NCBI GenBank assembly: GCA_903871605.1
Contig: CAIQHF010000014.1
Coordinates: 36,917 to 100,916 of the forward strand
Source: an uncultured Sphingomonadaceae bacterium
GTDB lineage: Bacteria > Pseudomonadota > Alphaproteobacteria > Sphingomonadales > Sphingomonadaceae
Direction of reading: 5' to 3'
DNA: 64,000 nucleotides
In this document: positions 1-9,100 of the stretch, in pieces
Layout: each line of letters opens with the position of its first letter
How positions within the stretch are numbered: the first letter of the stretch is position 1
Notes under the pieces: model-generated
The model's database searches: none
What the model saw: the letters and a program-made list of their open reading frames with translations, nothing else
Told to the model about the DNA's origin: nothing
Translations under genes and position numbers: made by a program

Positions 1-166
1 CGTCGCCGGTCAAGCCCTCCGCGGCCTTGGCCTGCTTGATCGCACGATCGAAATCGATCGGCTTCGCGCGAAGCCAAGGCAGCCGTGCGACGTCGTAGGT
101 CAAACCGCCCCCCCAAGGCTCGGCATCAGGTCGACATCGGCGATGTGCCGGCCTGACCTGAAGCAA
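1..166 (-). CDS. Partial CDS running off the left edge, function unknown; possible TTG start at 166
   Basis: Open minus-strand frame ...LTYDVARLPWLRAKPIDFDRAIKQAKAAEGLTGD to the window edge; AAGGA-like RBS before TTG; next gene downstream of the minus-strand gene at 207..1133. Confidence 0.35.
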   Translation of the reverse strand, partial: MLQVRPAHRRCRPDAEPWGGGLTYDVARLPWLRAKPIDFDRAIKQAKAAEGLTGD

Positions 167-206
167 GATATCCTTGCTGCGACGCCGCAAAATGTCCAGC
201 CGATCG

Positions 207-1133
207 TCACGGTTTGTCGACGAGTGGCGTCACCACGTCCAATGTCATCCGGGCGACGCGCCGCGCGCCTTCCTCGTTGAAATGGCAGTGGTCGTGCCGA
301 AACCGATCGCCGAGGACATCGGTGTTCGGCCCGGCGACGATACGCGGATCGGATGCGACCGCGGCGGTTTCCGCCGCGATCACGCTTGCCGTACTCGCCT
401 GGCGCTTGGCCCCCGTACAGATCGACGCACGATAAAGGACCAGCTTGGCGTCCGGCTTGAGCGGGAAGGTGGTGAGCACGGTATGCAGCGCCCGCTCGAT
501 CGTCGGCTGCAATTCCGCCTGGCTTGGCTTGAACCATGCGTCTGTTTCGCCCTGGTGCCAGAGCACGACGTCGGGTGGCCCGACGATCCTCGCGGCGTCG
601 ATGACCCGGTCGCGCAATTGCCGCATATACGGCGAGTGCGGATCGGTCCAATCGCTGAACTGCGAGCCCCCGATGGCGCCGCTGATCATCACGACCGGGC
701 GTCCGCTTTGCTCGGCGAGCATCGGCGCAAAACGGCTCCACACGCTGCCGAAGGTTCCGTTGGAGCCCAGCATTGGATCGCGAAGCGCGTAGCACCGGCC
801 TTTGAAGAACATGAATACCGGTGCCGCCGGATTGGCATCGAGCGGCGTCGATATCGCGTTGGCGGCATTAGATTGTCCGGCGGTCGCGATCACGATGGCG
901 TTGCGCGGGCAGGGGAGCGCGATGTTCGAGCCGATATCCTGATTGATCTGTGCCCATTGCTTGTCCTGGCCGGTGATCGCGCGCAGGTCGCCCCTCAGCT
1001 TGATCCACGTGCCTGCGGGCACGTCACCGTCGGGATCGGCGCCGAGGCCATAGATCGTTCCGGCGGCGAACGCCGCGATGGCCACCAGGACGACCACGAC
1101 GAGCAGGACGATGCGACGATGTGAAAAACTCAC
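207..1133 (-). CDS. SGNH-type carbohydrate esterase, sialate O-acetylesterase (SASA/CE6-like) domain, membrane-anchored
   Basis: Motifs ATAGQSNAAN, HQGETDA, DHCHFNEEGARRVA; N-terminal TM segment. Confidence 0.75.
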   Translation of the reverse strand: MSFSHRRIVLLVVVVLVAIAAFAAGTIYGLGADPDGDVPAGTWIKLRGDLRAITGQDKQWAQINQDIGSNIALPCPRNAIVIATAGQSNAANAISTPLDANPAAPVFMFFKGRCYALRDPMLGSNGTFGSVWSRFAPMLAEQSGRPVVMISGAIGGSQFSDWTDPHSPYMRQLRDRVIDAARIVGPPDVVLWHQGETDAWFKPSQAELQPTIERALHTVLTTFPLKPDAKLVLYRASICTGAKRQASTASVIAAETAAVASDPRIVAGPNTDVLGDRFRHDHCHFNEEGARRVARMTLDVVTPLVDKP

Positions 1134-1414
1134 AGCGCGATGCTCAGGATGGGGCGCATAGGATCGAATCCCGATGATGGTCTGTGGCGTCGCATTTTTG
1201 CAAGAGACCCGTCCGATACCAACAAGAAACGCGACGCTGCCCGAAACCGGAGCCGCGGATTGACGCCTAGCCGGACGATGCGACGGTGCGGATGCTTCGG
1301 CGAGCGTTCATCGGTCGTCGAACCGTCACCGCCCACGCACATGCGAGACCCATCATCATCGATGGTACCCGGCGTCATGCGCCGACCAAACACGTAGGCC
1401 CGCCGCATGGCGGC

Positions 1415-2626
1415 TTAGAACAAGCCGACGCCATCGATCGAGAATTGCGGGTCATGGCCCCCCATCGGCGGCACCAGCGAGAGCGAAAGTTGCTGGAACG
1501 CACAATCGCTGTCGGGAACCGTGAAGGTGTAATAGATGCTGACCATCCCGGCCTTGGACGTATCATACGATGGCTGGCCAAGGATGTTGGTCCGTTTGAC
1601 GACGCACTCGAGCGACCAAGCGAGGCTGCTTGCGTCTCCCTTTCCGACATGTTTGGCGACGACGCGCAGGCGATGCGCACCGCTCGGCAGGTGGACGAGC
1701 TGCGTGATCACCTTGCGCGCCATCATTCCAGGCGGCGTGACGAGCACGCCACCTTCTCCGTCAGGCGCATAGCCGATCGTCGCACTGGCGCTGCCTCCCC
1801 TCACCGTCCATTCGAACGGTATCCCGTCCTCGTTCGCGGCGGCGACGCGCGCGGCCTGGATGAAGCGGCCGTCATAGACCAATGGCGCGCTGCCGGGCGT
1901 GGTGAGACGCCATAAGCGGTAGGCGCGATCGAAATCGTTCGATCGGATCAACGTACCGATCAACGTCGCCATTTCCGAGCGTGTCGGGGGCGCGGCCGAG
2001 CGGTGCAGATCGTCGACGATGGCTTCGATACCGGTCGCCTCGTCCTTGCCCAATGCATCGGCCGAGAATATGCCGGGCCGCCACTTCGGCTGCCCGAGCA
2101 GCGTCGTCACGACGGGTTTGCGCGCGACGGGGTCGGCGGCCGTCAGCCGTAGCACCGAGAATACCCGGCCCGCTTCCTCTTCCTCCCGGAGCAGCGCATC
2201 CGCGCGCTGAACGGCAAGGCCGTATTCATGCGCCTGCAGGAATGCGTCGATAAGCCAAAGATTGGTCGGCACGTCCCGCCAGCCGAGCCGGCTAGCAAGC
2301 AGCATGATCGGCACGACGCCGCGATCGTCAGGGTTGGCGGCTTCCTTCGACAGGCCCAGGACGCGAAGCGCCGAGATATTGACCAGCGAGCGGTCCAGCG
2401 AACGCCTGGCGAGACGCTCGGCCTCGTCATAGCGTCGCGCCTCGAACGCCTGTTCGGCCGCGTCGGCATTGGCCAAGGCGCCCCACGGCATGATCGAGAC
2501 CGCCGTGGCCGGATCGAGCGGGTCTTCGAAATAGGATGCGTTGACCACAATCACCAAGGCCGCGAGGACAATGCCCGCCAGGACGACGAGCAGCCGGCGC
2601 GCGGGCATGGCGGCGGACTTTCTCAC
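1415..2626 (-). CDS. Uncharacterised EPS-locus protein: N-terminal TM, TPR-like region, beta-rich C-terminus
   Basis: 403-aa ORF whose start abuts the end of the wzc-like gene; repeat-like AEQAFEARRYDEAERLARRSL. Confidence 0.7.
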   Translation of the reverse strand: MRKSAAMPARRLLVVLAGIVLAALVIVVNASYFEDPLDPATAVSIMPWGALANADAAEQAFEARRYDEAERLARRSLDRSLVNISALRVLGLSKEAANPDDRGVVPIMLLASRLGWRDVPTNLWLIDAFLQAHEYGLAVQRADALLREEEEAGRVFSVLRLTAADPVARKPVVTTLLGQPKWRPGIFSADALGKDEATGIEAIVDDLHRSAAPPTRSEMATLIGTLIRSNDFDRAYRLWRLTTPGSAPLVYDGRFIQAARVAAANEDGIPFEWTVRGGSASATIGYAPDGEGGVLVTPPGMMARKVITQLVHLPSGAHRLRVVAKHVGKGDASSLAWSLECVVKRTNILGQPSYDTSKAGMVSIYYTFTVPDSDCAFQQLSLSLVPPMGGHDPQFSIDGVGLF

Positions 2627-4891
2627 CTAGCTCGCCTGCTTGTTGCCGCTTCCGTAGCTGTAGCTATAGCTGTAGCCATAGCCGTAGCCATAACCATAGC
2701 CGGTCGCGTCGGCATCGAATTTGGTAAGGAGTACGCCCAGCACGGGGGCATGGCTGGACGCGAGACGCCTGAGCGCCAGCTTGGCCGCACCGCGGTGCCC
2801 CACGTTGGAGTCGACCACGAAGACGACGCCCTCGGCCATCGAGGCGAGCTGAAGCGAATCGGCGAAGCCCATGACCGGGGGGCAGTCGACGACGAGCACG
2901 TCGTAGCTCGCCAGTGCGGTCTGGAAGAAGCGCTTGAGCGCGAAATTGCTCAACAGGTCGGTCGGGTTGGGCGGCAGCGGCCCCGACGAGAGGAAGTCGA
3001 GATTGTCGACGTCGAGCTTCTGCACGACATCGGCGAGCGGGTTCTGGTTCGTCAGCTGGCTGACGAAGCCGCCATTGTTCTTGAGCTGGAGCTGGCGGTT
3101 GAGCGACGGCAGACGAAGGTCGCCATCGACCAGAAGCACGCGCTTGCCGATCCGCGCGAGGTTCTGCGCCGTTGCCAGCGCGGACGTGCTCTTGCCTTCC
3201 GATGGTCGGCTGCTGGTGAAGGTGATCACCCGCGGCAGGCCTTCGGGGGTCGAGAATTCGAGCGCCGTGCGGAGCGAATAATAGGCCTCCGCGAGCGACG
3301 ACCGCGGATCCTTGATCTCCTCCATCGGCGACAGCTCGCTTTTGCTGATCGGGATCGTGCCCAGCACGGGCACGCCGAGCTTCCGGGTGACATCGTCCGG
3401 GGTGCGGAGCGCGTCGTCGAGCAATTCGCGGCCGGCGACGAACAATGCGGCGAGGACGATACCGAGAAGCAGAGCCACCGAGAAGTTGATGAACGGCTTG
3501 GGGCGGATCGGCGTGTGCGAGATGACCGCGGGATCGATCAGCGAGAGGTTGTTGGTCTCGACACCGGCCGATACGGTCAGTTCCTTATAGCGCTGCAGCA
3601 GCGCGTTGTAGAGACTGCGGTTCGTGTTTGCGTCGCGCTGAAGGATGTTGAGTTCGATTTCCTTCTGTTGATCGCCGAGTGCGTCGCCGCGGAGTCCGGT
3701 GACGGATGCCTTGAGCGCCTGCTCCTGTGCAACGTCGGACCGGTAGCTCTCCTCGAAGGAATTCCTGATGTTGGTGGCGGCACGCGAAAGCTCGCCGTCG
3801 ATCTGGGCAATCTGCGCAGAAAGCTGCTGGATAACGGGGTGATCCGCCTTGTAGCGCTGCTTCTGTTCCTGCAGGCTGGCCCGAAGATCGGCCCGTTTCT
3901 GGTACATGGACTGGACCGCGCTGTTCGCGAGCACTTCGGGGATGTCCATCAGGGGCATCTTCTGGGCGGCTTCCCAGCGTTGCTGTGCGCGAATGCGCTC
4001 CGCCTGTGCGTCGCCATAGGCGTTGTTGAGCTGCACCAGCGTGCTCGTCGAAAGCGTGCCGGTCGCCGGATCGCCCGAGCCATCGGCGCCGCCACCACTG
4101 GCGGGTCCGACCGCGATCAGACCCGCCGACTGCGCGTAGGCGATCGCCTTGCGCTGCGACGCCTCGAGCGCCCGCTGCGTGGCGTTCAATTGCTGAAGGA
4201 TGAACGTCCGCGCATATTCGGTGCCGGCGGATTTGCGCGACAGATTCTGGTCCATATAAGCGGCGGCATAGCCGTCGGCGACCGCCGCCGAGAGCGCTGC
4301 ACTGGGCGAATCGAAATTGAGCGTGGCCGCGCGCGAATTGCCGGGCAGATCGATGCTCATATTCTTGCGGAGCAGGCCGATCACGACATTCTGCATGACC
4401 GGATCTTGTGGGCTCGCATTGGCCGACGAGAGCGGCTTTCCGCCCATCCGTGTGATGAAGTTGTTGTTGTACAGGTTCAACCGCTGCGCGACCTGGCCCG
4501 CCAGCGTGCGACTTGTCAGAATCGCTTTCTGCGTCTCAAGGAAGCGGGTCGAATCCGCGATCGGCGTCGCCGCATCGACCGACTGCGTGTTGACGACATT
4601 GTCGGAGGTCTGCTCGATCTGCACGACCGATGAGCCGCGATAGATGCGTGTCGACAGCAGCGTCACCGCTATCCCGACGAGCACGCACATCGCGATGATG
4701 CCGACGATCGGAATCATGTTCCGTCGGATCATCGCCATAATCAGCGGGATGTTGAGACTGAAACCCGGAGAGGTTGTCTCACCATAGGGTTCCGCGTTGT
4801 CGGCGGCCCCGACATTGGCGCGCGGGCCTTCCCAGATCTCGGCGCTATCGGGGTCGTAGGAGCTAATCTCGGTCATATCCCCACCTGACAC
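2627..4891 (-). CDS. GumC/Wzc-family polysaccharide co-polymerase with BY-kinase domain and C-terminal Tyr cluster
   Basis: Walker A SSRPSEGKSTSALATAQNLA, Walker A' VLLVDGDLR, Walker B VLVVDCPP, Wzz-type N-term, tail GYGYGYGYGYSYSYSYGSG. Confidence 0.93.
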   Translation of the reverse strand: MSGGDMTEISSYDPDSAEIWEGPRANVGAADNAEPYGETTSPGFSLNIPLIMAMIRRNMIPIVGIIAMCVLVGIAVTLLSTRIYRGSSVVQIEQTSDNVVNTQSVDAATPIADSTRFLETQKAILTSRTLAGQVAQRLNLYNNNFITRMGGKPLSSANASPQDPVMQNVVIGLLRKNMSIDLPGNSRAATLNFDSPSAALSAAVADGYAAAYMDQNLSRKSAGTEYARTFILQQLNATQRALEASQRKAIAYAQSAGLIAVGPASGGGADGSGDPATGTLSTSTLVQLNNAYGDAQAERIRAQQRWEAAQKMPLMDIPEVLANSAVQSMYQKRADLRASLQEQKQRYKADHPVIQQLSAQIAQIDGELSRAATNIRNSFEESYRSDVAQEQALKASVTGLRGDALGDQQKEIELNILQRDANTNRSLYNALLQRYKELTVSAGVETNNLSLIDPAVISHTPIRPKPFINFSVALLLGIVLAALFVAGRELLDDALRTPDDVTRKLGVPVLGTIPISKSELSPMEEIKDPRSSLAEAYYSLRTALEFSTPEGLPRVITFTSSRPSEGKSTSALATAQNLARIGKRVLLVDGDLRLPSLNRQLQLKNNGGFVSQLTNQNPLADVVQKLDVDNLDFLSSGPLPPNPTDLLSNFALKRFFQTALASYDVLVVDCPPVMGFADSLQLASMAEGVVFVVDSNVGHRGAAKLALRRLASSHAPVLGVLLTKFDADATGYGYGYGYGYSYSYSYGSGNKQAS

Positions 4892-4923
4892 AAACTAGGC
4901 GACGCTCGAAAGAGTCATGCCAT

Positions 4924-5598
4924 TCAAAAGCGCGTGAAGATCCCGATGACGGGCGCGGCGAGAAGGAAGTCGCGCCATGCCGCCTTGATGTTCGAGTATC
5001 CCAGCACGACGGTGTCGTTTGGCTGCAGAACCGGATCGACCGCCTCGCCGCGCCGGATCGAGGTCACATTGAAAACGGCGCCCATTCTTTGGTCGCCGAC
5101 CACCCGGAATACGACGACCTGACTGAGCTTTGCGGTTCGCGTCGGACCCTTGGCGAGAGCCAGTGCCTCCAACAGCGTCGTCTGCCCCTGGCGCAGGTCG
5201 TAAACTCCCGGATCGACCACCGTTCCTTCGACCACGACCTTCGGCAAGGATGGCGTGGTGACGTTGACGGCGACCTTGGGCGAGACGAGGAACCGCCCGC
5301 CCAACCGCCGCGAAATCTCCGAGGCCAATTGCTCGCCCGTCTTGTCTGCGGCGTCGATCTGACCGACCAGCGGCAGCGACACATAGCCACCGCTATCCAC
5401 CAACAGAGCAGGGACCGACAGATCGGGCTCCTGGAACACATTGACGCTGATGATGTCGCCGCGTGCAATGCGATAAGGCGAAGTGCTGGCCGCAACGGTC
5501 GCACTCGGCTTGAACGTCGCTTCGCCATCGGGAAGGTCGACCGGAGTTTGACATCCCGAAACGACGACGCAACTCAACAGCACGAGCAGTTTTTTCAT
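4924..5598 (-). CDS. Polysaccharide export outer-membrane lipoprotein (Wza/GumB family)
   Basis: Lipobox MKKLLVLLSCVVVSGC; YRIARGDIISVNVFQEPDLS and SLBB-like repeat; start trimmed from the ORF-track start to internal ATG at 5598. Confidence 0.9.
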   Translation of the reverse strand: MKKLLVLLSCVVVSGCQTPVDLPDGEATFKPSATVAASTSPYRIARGDIISVNVFQEPDLSVPALLVDSGGYVSLPLVGQIDAADKTGEQLASEISRRLGGRFLVSPKVAVNVTTPSLPKVVVEGTVVDPGVYDLRQGQTTLLEALALAKGPTRTAKLSQVVVFRVVGDQRMGAVFNVTSIRRGEAVDPVLQPNDTVVLGYSNIKAAWRDFLLAAPVIGIFTRF

Positions 5599-5713
5599 TC
5601 GGCCCCCACATCGGCAGCTGAGGATGATTGGGTGACCCCACCGCCTCTTCGCACCGGCAGCATTCTCATAGCATGAAAGACACCGGGCGCAATCGCCATA
5701 TGCCACCGAGGCT

Positions 5714-7210
5714 TTAGTTATCGGCGGCGTCGCGTCTCGGCGGTTCGCTCGATGTGTCTTGCATAATCGCGGTTTTTCTGCGCCGCTGCGACATGATCTG
5801 CGGCTGCGTCGCCGAGATCGCCCGCCCGATGAACAGGCCCAGAACGGTCTCCAAGGCGAGCGTGCGCAGGGGGTAATCGGTCAGGGAATGGAGCGCGAAC
5901 AGCAGGATCGCATAAAGCGCGGCCTCCATCATCGTGCGCTCGGCCGAGCGGTCTGCAAGCTGTCGCCGGCCCCTGGCGATCTTGGCAAGATATACGATCG
6001 TAGCGATCAGCAGCAACGGGCCGAAAATGCCTGTTTCGACCGCGAGCTGCATGAAGTCGTTGTGCGCATCATTGACGTAGAGCGGCCCGACGATCGACAG
6101 CTGTTCGATCGACCTAAACACCGGATCGAAGGATCCAAGCCCTGTGCCGATCGGGAAGAACACGCCGATCGCGTAGATGACGTCCGGCCAGAAGTGGGCA
6201 CGTGCGTCGTCGCTCGCCTGGTATCGGTGCAGCAGCAGTTGGAAGCCCGATGTGAAGTATAGTGCGGCGAGTGCGACGACGATCACTGCGACCACCGTGA
6301 TCACGACCGGCGGTTTCACGCGCACGCGGTAGCGCAGGCGAAAGAACCACGGAATCGTCAGCACCACGGCGATGACGGCGACCGCGGACGCGGTACGCGA
6401 TGCGGTGGCCAGCGTCCCGAGCAGGCAGACGCCCATCATGGCGAGCAACAGCACGCGCTCGACCGAAACCGTGCCGCGAACGCGTCCTTTCGCGCCGGCG
6501 GCGAGCGCGGCCGCTGCCAGGAAGGCGACGTCGAGAAACGCGCCCTGGTGATTGCGATTGGCGAAAAAGCCCGTGGCGAGGCCCTGCTGCGAGGTTATGT
6601 AGAGATAGGCGGTCCCGGTCGGGCCCATCGCAACCTGCATCGAGCTCAATGCCACGCTCGCCCCCGCAACGGCGATCATCAGCAGAAGAAGATGCCGGGT
6701 CTCGGCCATGGTGAGACGCAGCGCGGCAAGCATCATCGCTGCCGCGGGAATGAGCGCCAACGCGCTGCGCAGCGTCATGTCGGGGTCGAGCGAGATCGGC
6801 CGATATGCCGCGGACGTGCCGAGCAGCTCCGACGCGTCCTTGCTGAAACCCCGCCCCGGCAGATTCTGCCACACCGAGGGCGGCAACGGAATGAGCTGGA
6901 TGAGCGGCAGCAATATGGTGAGCAGCAGAAGCAGCAGGCCCCACCTGGCAGGCCGGCCGACCGATGCCCATTCGAGCCGCCACAGCTCGGAGGTCAACAC
7001 GATGACGCCGGTTAGCTCGACGACGAGTTCGGTCGCTGGAAACCCCGACCCGCCGCCACCCAGCAACAGCGCAACGGCGAGCAACGCACCCGGCCCGGCC
7101 ATTGAGCGATAATAGAGCGCCTCTGACGGCTTTCTGCCGAGACCGCGCGAGCGGCCATAGCGCGCAGACGAGGAGGGGTGGCTTGAAGATCTCGAGCGGT
7201 GCCGCGACAT
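5714..7210 (-). CDS. O-antigen ligase / Wzy-like polymerase, multi-TM
   Basis: Polytopic protein with GFFANRNHQGAF and NDAHNDFMQLAVETGIFG, typical of the Wzy_C/WaaL family. Confidence 0.88.
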   Translation of the reverse strand: MSRHRSRSSSHPSSSARYGRSRGLGRKPSEALYYRSMAGPGALLAVALLLGGGGSGFPATELVVELTGVIVLTSELWRLEWASVGRPARWGLLLLLLTILLPLIQLIPLPPSVWQNLPGRGFSKDASELLGTSAAYRPISLDPDMTLRSALALIPAAAMMLAALRLTMAETRHLLLLMIAVAGASVALSSMQVAMGPTGTAYLYITSQQGLATGFFANRNHQGAFLDVAFLAAAALAAGAKGRVRGTVSVERVLLLAMMGVCLLGTLATASRTASAVAVIAVVLTIPWFFRLRYRVRVKPPVVITVVAVIVVALAALYFTSGFQLLLHRYQASDDARAHFWPDVIYAIGVFFPIGTGLGSFDPVFRSIEQLSIVGPLYVNDAHNDFMQLAVETGIFGPLLLIATIVYLAKIARGRRQLADRSAERTMMEAALYAILLFALHSLTDYPLRTLALETVLGLFIGRAISATQPQIMSQRRRKTAIMQDTSSEPPRRDAADN

Positions 7211-7353
7211 TATGTGGGAGTAGCCAGACGCTTTGTTCTTGGCGAGGCGTTTTTTACGCGCGCGCGCTGCGTGCTCCTGCCATGGTTGCGATTGCGCCGG
7301 ACGCGGGGGCGGAGCTACTGGCCTGGCCGCACGTATTGGGGGTCGAGACGTCT

Positions 7354-7995
7354 ATGGGCCTTTTCAAGTCGCTGGTGGACCGGGCCCGGCTCGTGCCGCT
7401 GCTCAGAAAACAGCACGACAGCGCCGAGCTGCGTGCGCATTTTGCGGCGCGGCACGATATTGTCGTCGGGCTCTATTCCTACGGCTGCTTCGATCGCTGG
7501 CGGATGCCCGGGCCCTTGCGAATCGGCCGCTACTGTTCGTTCGCCAAGACCGTCCGCGTCGTCGATGCCAATCACCCGGTCGAGGCGCTGACCACGCACC
7601 CCGCGCTCTACGAGCGCCAGTTCGGCGTGATCGACGAGGATATCATCCATGCCGCGCCGCTCATCATCGAGGACGATGTCTGGGTCGGCCACAATGTCGT
7701 CATCCTGCCCGGCTGCAAACGGATCGGGCGCGGCGCGGTGATCGGCGCGGGATCGATCGTCACCCGCGACGTCGAACGCTACGAGATCTTAGCCGGCGTC
7801 CCGGCGCGGCACCTGCGGCAACGCTTTGCGCCCGAGCTCGCCGCGGCGATCGAGGCGAGCCACTGGTGGGAGATGGACAGCGCCGCGTTGCGCGCGCTCG
7901 TCGCCGCGCACCATGACACCGTCTATAGCCCGACCCCCGAGACGATCGCGGCGGCGTTTCCGCGGCGATTCGAACGGGCAGGGGCGGGCGTCTGA
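7354..7995 (+). CDS. Left-handed beta-helix (hexapeptide) acyltransferase
   Basis: IIEDDVWVGHNVVILPGCKRIGRGAVIGAGSIVTRDVERYEILAGVPARHLRQRF. Confidence 0.88.
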   Translation: MGLFKSLVDRARLVPLLRKQHDSAELRAHFAARHDIVVGLYSYGCFDRWRMPGPLRIGRYCSFAKTVRVVDANHPVEALTTHPALYERQFGVIDEDIIHAAPLIIEDDVWVGHNVVILPGCKRIGRGAVIGAGSIVTRDVERYEILAGVPARHLRQRFAPELAAAIEASHWWEMDSAALRALVAAHHDTVYSPTPETIAAAFPRRFERAGAGV

Positions 7996-7998
7996 CGG

Positions 7999-8871
7999 TC
8001 AGTCCCGCGCGCCCGCGGGCAGCGCCATGCCGAACGGATTGTCGCCGAAACGGACCTGGATGTCGTCGAAATCCAGCACGCGCTCGCTGATTCCGGGGTC
8101 GCCGCCATGATGGCCCCACCGCGGCACATAGACCCCGGCCTTGAGATAGGGGCCGATAAGGTCGCGATGCGCGTTGGGACCGCGATCGTTGACGATCATG
8201 GCATTGCCGAGCCACGCGACGACGCTGCCCTTGCCGCTCACCGACCAATGGACGCGAAACGTCCAGCGTTGCCAATGGCCCTTGACCAGCGGCGCCGTGC
8301 CGATCGTGCTGATGCCCTCCGTGTTGCCGAATGCGGTCGGGGTCGAGACGATCCGGGTGTCCCAGGATTTGTGCACCACCCAGTTTCTGCCCGCTATGTC
8401 GAGCTCGAGCGGCGGATATTTGCCCGGTTCGAACAGAAAAAAGTCCTTCGAGCCGTGCCACTGCATCGCGATCACCGGGGTGGCGCTGTCCTGCCAGTCC
8501 GCGGGCACGTAGATGTTCGATCGGTACCAGACCGTCCATCCGACGGGCGTCGGCCGCATCCGCAATTCGCTGCGGAAATTGCCCTTGACGCGGCTGTCGG
8601 TCGGCCGAATGCGGAAGCCGCGCGCGGTGCCTGCATCGCCATCGAGGCCGACCGTGGTGAACGTCGATCCGGCGCAGCAGGCCTGGATGGCATAATCCGC
8701 GCGCTTGCCGAACAGCGCCGCCTCCGATCGCACGAATCGTTCGCCGGGCTCGAATGTCAGGTCGACGGGCGCGCCGTAGCGCATCGACACGAAGTCCGTC
8801 ACCAGCAGGTGCGTGGCGAGTACCAGCCCGCCCAGTGCGAGCGCCAGCCATCCTATCACGCGCCTGAGCAT
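7999..8871 (-). CDS. Heparin-lyase-I-like polysaccharide lyase (PF14099-type), membrane-anchored
   Basis: ELRMRPTPVGWTVWYRSNIYVPADW, IAMQWHGSKD, YLKAGVYVPRWG; internal ATG at 8871 followed by TM. Confidence 0.75.
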   Translation of the reverse strand: MLRRVIGWLALALGGLVLATHLLVTDFVSMRYGAPVDLTFEPGERFVRSEAALFGKRADYAIQACCAGSTFTTVGLDGDAGTARGFRIRPTDSRVKGNFRSELRMRPTPVGWTVWYRSNIYVPADWQDSATPVIAMQWHGSKDFFLFEPGKYPPLELDIAGRNWVVHKSWDTRIVSTPTAFGNTEGISTIGTAPLVKGHWQRWTFRVHWSVSGKGSVVAWLGNAMIVNDRGPNAHRDLIGPYLKAGVYVPRWGHHGGDPGISERVLDFDDIQVRFGDNPFGMALPAGARD

Positions 8872-9100
8872 CACCTGCAGCGTCCCCCCATACCCGCCCT
8901 GCCGCACAGCATCGGCGGTGCCGTGCGGCAAAACACATCTACTTTTGCGTTGCAAGGTGGGGCTCGACTGGTAAACCCCGGCTCGGGGCATGATCGCGTC
9001 GGTGGGATGCGGGATGCGCGGGGGGCGATCGTCGATCATGGTTGATGGGATGGGTCTGCCCGGCGTCGACATGTCTCCGGTCGCCTGATCCGAGACCAGC

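Noticed and set aside
1134-1414. Small ORFs in the gap between the SASA-like esterase and the 1415-2626 gene
   Set aside because: No RBS, Arg-rich composition and mutually overlapping frames; treated as non-coding spacer
2228-4633. 801-aa plus-strand ORF antisense to the wzc-like gene
   Set aside because: Arg/Gly/Asp-rich translation with no recognisable motif; high-GC shadow of a clear BY-kinase gene
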